This document shows, piece by piece, positions 60,171 through 64,000 of a stretch of 64,000 nucleotides of DNA (its first letter is position 1; each line of letters starts with the position of its first letter). The notes under the pieces are model-generated. The model was not told the origin of the DNA. It ran no database searches and was given only the letters and a program-made list of their open reading frames with translations. This DNA comes from Seiridium cupressi (lineage: Eukaryota; Ascomycota; Sordariomycetes; Amphisphaeriales; Sporocadaceae), in the NCBI GenBank assembly GCA_036674765.1, contig JARVKI010000076.1:1-64000 (forward strand), read 5' to 3'. Both the position numbers and the translations under genes were made by a program.

Positions 60171-61060
60171 TAAGTGTTTTATCTTTTTATAATTATAATA
60201 TATTATAAACTTTTTATTATACTTATCGTTTTTTTATTTTATAGCGTTAAAGTTTATAAGTTTATTATGTTTTTTATAAAACGTTTTTTTATATTAATTG
60301 TTTTTTAAACGATATTAATTATTTTATTATAATCGGTTAATATTAATTTAAAGTTATATTTACGTATTAATTTATAATTTTTTTAATTATTTTCGTTTTT
60401 CGAGTTATTTTTCGTATAAATAATTATTAATTTTAATAATTCTTTTAATATAAATATTAAAGTTTTTTAATCGATCCTTTTTAATAATTTCGTTTTTAAT
60501 ACCTTTTTTAAATCTTATATAAAAAAGCGTTATAAAGGTATCGTCGTCGTTTTATTCGGTTTTAAAAGCGATTTATTTAAATTTTAATATATATTTAATC
60601 GCGGAATTCTTTTATTTAAGTTATATAAACTTTTTTTTTATTATACGGACTTTATTTAAGTTATTAAAAGTGGTTTTAAAGCGTCGCTTAAATTTATTAT
60701 AATTAGCGAAGATTTTCTTACTTTTTTCGTTTTTATCGTTTTTAATATTATTAAAATAGTTTTTTATAATTAGTTTAAACTATTTAAAAACGTTATCTTT
60801 TAAAAATCCGGTAACGTATAATATTTTATTAAAGTTATTATTAATATTATTTTTATAAAAGCGTAAATATACTTTTACTTAAATAAAAAATCTTTAAACG
60901 CTACCGTTTTTACCGTTATAAAATTAAAGTACTGGTATTTTATAATTAATCCCGTTAGCGACTGGCATCGCGGCGGGGATGGCCGCGATTTATTCGACGA
61001 GTTGCTAATTATTATTATAAACGTTATTATAAGCTTACTAGAGGTTGCCTAGCTATACCG
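60171..61060 (-). mobile_element. RIP-degraded gag-like segment between inverted arms
   Basis: AT-rich DNA with CpA and TpG almost absent. The minus-strand translation, broken by TAA/TAG stops, contains a stretch of the LKNFNIYIKRIIKINNYLYE kind, resembling the helical gag segment of fungal Ty3/gypsy elements. A short patch at 60950-61015 keeps normal GC content. The assignment is tentative. Confidence 0.45.
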
Positions 61061-61550
61061 TTAATATTACGAATATGGGTTAGAGGAGAACCGGAACAGA
61101 ATAAACCCTACTCTGCGGAGCACGGACTACGATAATAATAAAAAACAAGTAAGTACGGCCGCGTAAAAAGCAAATATACTAGATACTAAAGCGGTGGAGA
61201 TAAGCAAAACAGTAGGAATTAATTAAAAGCTAATAATTAAAAATAATTAATAAAACTTATTAATTAATATTAATTATAATTAATTCCGTTTATTAAATAA
61301 ATATAAGTAAATAAAATTAATAAAAGAATAAATAAATATATATACGATAAATATTTTTTATATAAATAGTTATTATTTTAATAATTAATTTAAATATTTA
61401 TTTATTTATAAATAAAGCTTATTAAACCTTAACGATTATATTCTTTTTTAAGATTTAATATTTTTATTTTATATTATATACTTTATTAATATAAACTTAA
61501 TATTAATATATTATCTTAAAGTTTATCCTAACGATAATATATTCGTTATA
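61061..61550 (+). repeat. AT-rich repeat, copy C (direct arm)
   Basis: Forward partner of copy B. Its first 180 bases are less mutated than the inverted arm and retain GC-rich patches; its last 245 bases also match copy A. Confidence 0.75.
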
Positions 61551-63169
61551 ATACTTTATTAATAAATACCGCTCGCTTAAAAAAAAAATAACCCTTTAAA
61601 CTAGTTTTAAAAAGACGATAATTTAACCTTACCGCGAAGAAATTAATTAAGTATAACAACTTATTTTAAACGGTATATTATAAAGATTAATATAAGATAT
61701 ATAAGTTAGATAAAGACGGAGCAGGATGGTACTTTATAACACCGGCTATTAAGACTATTACGGTAATAAAAAGAAGCCCCGCGGAACGACGAATTAACGC
61801 TTACGAACACTTTACGTACTCCGACGAAAGCGGAAACGAATCCGACTAAAACCAGGTTATTATTCGCCGTATAAAATAATAATAAAAAGAAGAAAGTTTA
61901 AATTAAACCGACGTTTTAAAGCTATAATTAATTAGGGAAAGAATTAATAAGGTTTTTATTATAATACGATAATTTATTAAATATTAAAACGACTTTAAAA
62001 TAGCGATTATTTTTAAGAAATTATTTTATAACGCTTTAAAATTTAAAAATGTTTTAATAAAAGCCGTTATAAAAAACAGGTTTAAAAACGCTTATACCCT
62101 TTATATAATATTTAAAAATAACGTTTAATTAAAAATAAAACATTTAAATTATATAAATATATCTTAAATTAATTATATTAACCGATTATATAATCGATAT
62201 TTTAAAAAAAAACTAAAATATAAATTTTTCCCTGAAAAACTAAAGCTAGATTTTATTAAAATATTATAAATTAAAAGATAAATAAAAAACGTTATTATTA
62301 CTTATAAAAACCCTTGAAAATACGCGGTAATTACTAGCGACTTATAAAAAATACGCGAATACGCTTTAAAATTGCAAATATAAAATTAATATAAAATCGA
62401 CGAATGTTTAATTTACGCTAACGAGAAAAGTTTAACTTAAAAACAAATTAAAAAATATAATAAAACAGGACGACTTTTAATTAAATTAAAATCCCTTTTA
62501 CTTAATATTATTATAAATTAATAAGAAAAAAAAATAATCCCGAAAAATTAATCCGAAAAGTATTCGAAAAATAACGTAATAAAAAAGTCGGATTATAAAT
62601 TTATAAAATTATAAATCGGATTTAAACGTAATAATAAAATAAAAGATTAACGCCTTTTATATAAATAATGTTATAAATCTTTATAAAAGTAAAAATAAAA
62701 TAGGAAACTAACGAGTAAAAATATAACGAATTTTTAATATATTAAAACTAAAAAGATTTATATGCGAATTACGCCTTTACTTATTAAAAAGCCGAAAATA
62801 AAAAAAAGTAACGATAATATAACCGACGCGATAAGCGTTTAAAAAATAATTAAAACCGTATATAATAAAATAATAACGGTTAAATATTAAATCTTTATAT
62901 ATTATAAAAATAAGCGTATATAACTATTTTATAATTAAAATACGGATTATAAATTAAAATATTAAAGTTTTAATTAATATAAAAGCTTAAGGAAATTTTA
63001 TTTTATTATAAATCGTTAATAAATTTTAAATATTATAAAAATAAAAAAAGACGCTTTATTAATTTAAAATTATAAATAAAAAATTAATAATATATAATAA
63101 TAAAACCGTTAATATAAAAACTACGTATATTTAAATTTATATTTAAAATTATAATAAAATATTTACGTG
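61551..63169 (+). mobile_element. RIP-degraded retroelement, unassigned upstream part
   Basis: AT-rich sequence with CpG kept but CpA/TpG nearly gone. It lies upstream of and in the same orientation as the pol remnant. No domain could be identified with certainty; it would be expected to hold gag. Confidence 0.5.
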
Positions 63170-64000
63170 CGATATTATAAAAATTATAAATTACGATTTA
63201 ATTTTAAGAATACCTTAATTATAAGCGAGTAATTCTCAAATAAATTAAAATATAAACTAGTTTTAATAAAATATATTAAAAGGAGATTTAACCTTTAAAT
63301 AACGCTTAACGAAAAAACCTTTAAATAAGCTTAAAATATTTAAATTTTACGTTATAACTAAAAATATTAAATTAAAACTTATATATAAAATATTTAAAAA
63401 ATATAAAAAGTTTAGCGATTTATTTAATAAAAAACTAAATATAAAATTATTTATATATATAAAATTTAATTATAAAATACTTTTAAAAAAAGTATAAAAC
63501 TATATTTTATATTTATTTACCCGGGATAATTATAATATAAAAAAACGTTTAAAAAATATTTTAACGAGATATTATCAAAAAGATAAATTAAAGAATTTAC
63601 TTTATTTATAAAATATTTAATACTTTTTATATTTAAAAAAAAATAAGGATAAAAAGCTTAATTAAAAGCTTTATATCGATTATTAAAAACTTAACGAAAT
63701 TATAATTAAAAATAAATACCTTTTATTATTAATTAAAAACCTACGAAATAAATTATATAATATTAAATAGTTTACGGTTTTAAACTTATTAAACGTATAT
63801 AAATTAATTAAAATTAAAAAAGGCGACGAATAAAAGATAGTATTTTATAATAAATATAAATACTTTAAATATTTAATTATACTTTTTAAATTTATAAATA
63901 TATTTATAAACTTTTAAAATATAATTAATACGGTATTACGAGACTTTTTAAATAAATTCGTAATAATTTATTTTAATAATATATTTATATTTTTAAATAC
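63170..64000 (+). mobile_element. RIP-degraded Ty3/gypsy pol remnant (protease-RT linker and reverse transcriptase), cut by the window edge
   Basis: In the frame whose codons start at multiples of three, the stop-broken translation follows a Ty3/gypsy pol for about 800 bp. At 63195 it reads DLILRIP, the decayed protease-proximal LGxPWL motif. At about 63390 it gives FSDLFNKKLN, at about 63680 DYxKLNEIIIKN, and at 63822 KKGDE. The catalytic box at 63969-63980 reads YFNN in place of YxDD. All substitutions are those expected from C-to-T and G-to-A change, including Trp codons turned to TAA. The element is inactive. The rest of RT, RNase H and integrase would lie beyond the window. Confidence 0.85.

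Noticed and set aside
1..64000. CRISPR array or bacterial defence system
   Set aside because: The sequence is eukaryotic and no regularly spaced repeats of the right size were seen.

Overview
The window looks like a filamentous ascomycete (Pezizomycotina) chromosome, probably an Aspergillus/Penicillium-like Eurotiomycete, although the genus cannot be fixed from the sequence alone. Evidence: genes broken by many short introns (about 45-120 nt, GT-AG with two GC-AG exceptions), fungal-specific families (CFEM/Pth11-like receptor, fungal rhodopsin-domain membrane protein, LaeA-like methyltransferase, GH92, aromatic peroxygenase), and an AT-rich tail with the signature of repeat-induced point mutation (RIP). 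All exon joins given below were read by eye from splice signals and protein continuity, and every model closes in frame.

Layout. 1-1654: homopolymer C tracts at the contig edge, no gene. 1655-5096 (+): secreted GH92 mannosidase-like enzyme. 7003-8840 (+) and 9644-11777 (-): convergent acyl-CoA/4-coumarate-CoA-ligase-like enzyme and secreted GMC flavo-oxidoreductase. 13959-15633 (-): CFEM-domain Pth11-like receptor. 17284-18876 (+): heme-thiolate peroxygenase. 19750-20709 (+): NmrA-like gene with one in-frame TGA. 21166-21465 (-): possible small membrane protein. 22271-23498 (-): MDR-family reductase. 25646-29290 (-): 1214-residue Reb1/TTF-I-like Myb protein, probably the one housekeeping gene. 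31015-37051: flavin monooxygenase, Dal5/Soa1-like transporter and TauD/Jlp1-like dioxygenase. 38312-40238 (-): secreted heme peroxidase with a 9-nt micro-exon. 42193-43733 (-): LaeA/UMTA-like methyltransferase. 45528-46925 (-): secreted MRJP/yellow-like protein flanked by a degenerate 100-bp direct repeat. 47494-50368 (-): F-box protein. 51669-52316 (+): small SRPBCC (Bet v1-like) protein. 52781-54473 (-): rhodopsin-domain membrane protein. 54474-59200: gene desert with palindromes and a microsatellite. 59220-64000: RIP-destroyed Ty3/gypsy material, including a large inverted repeat and a recognisable reverse transcriptase running off the window edge.

How genes may work together. The divergent transporter/dioxygenase pair with a nearby flavin monooxygenase reads as an organosulfur (sulfonate) uptake and oxidation module. 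The GMC oxidoreductase (a possible H2O2 source), the peroxygenase and the heme peroxidase (H2O2 users) are all secreted, as are the GH92 and MRJP-like proteins, so much of the window encodes extracellular and nutrient-facing functions. There is no PKS, NRPS or terpene backbone gene, so this is not a classical secondary-metabolite cluster. No tRNA, rRNA or CRISPR array was recognised.
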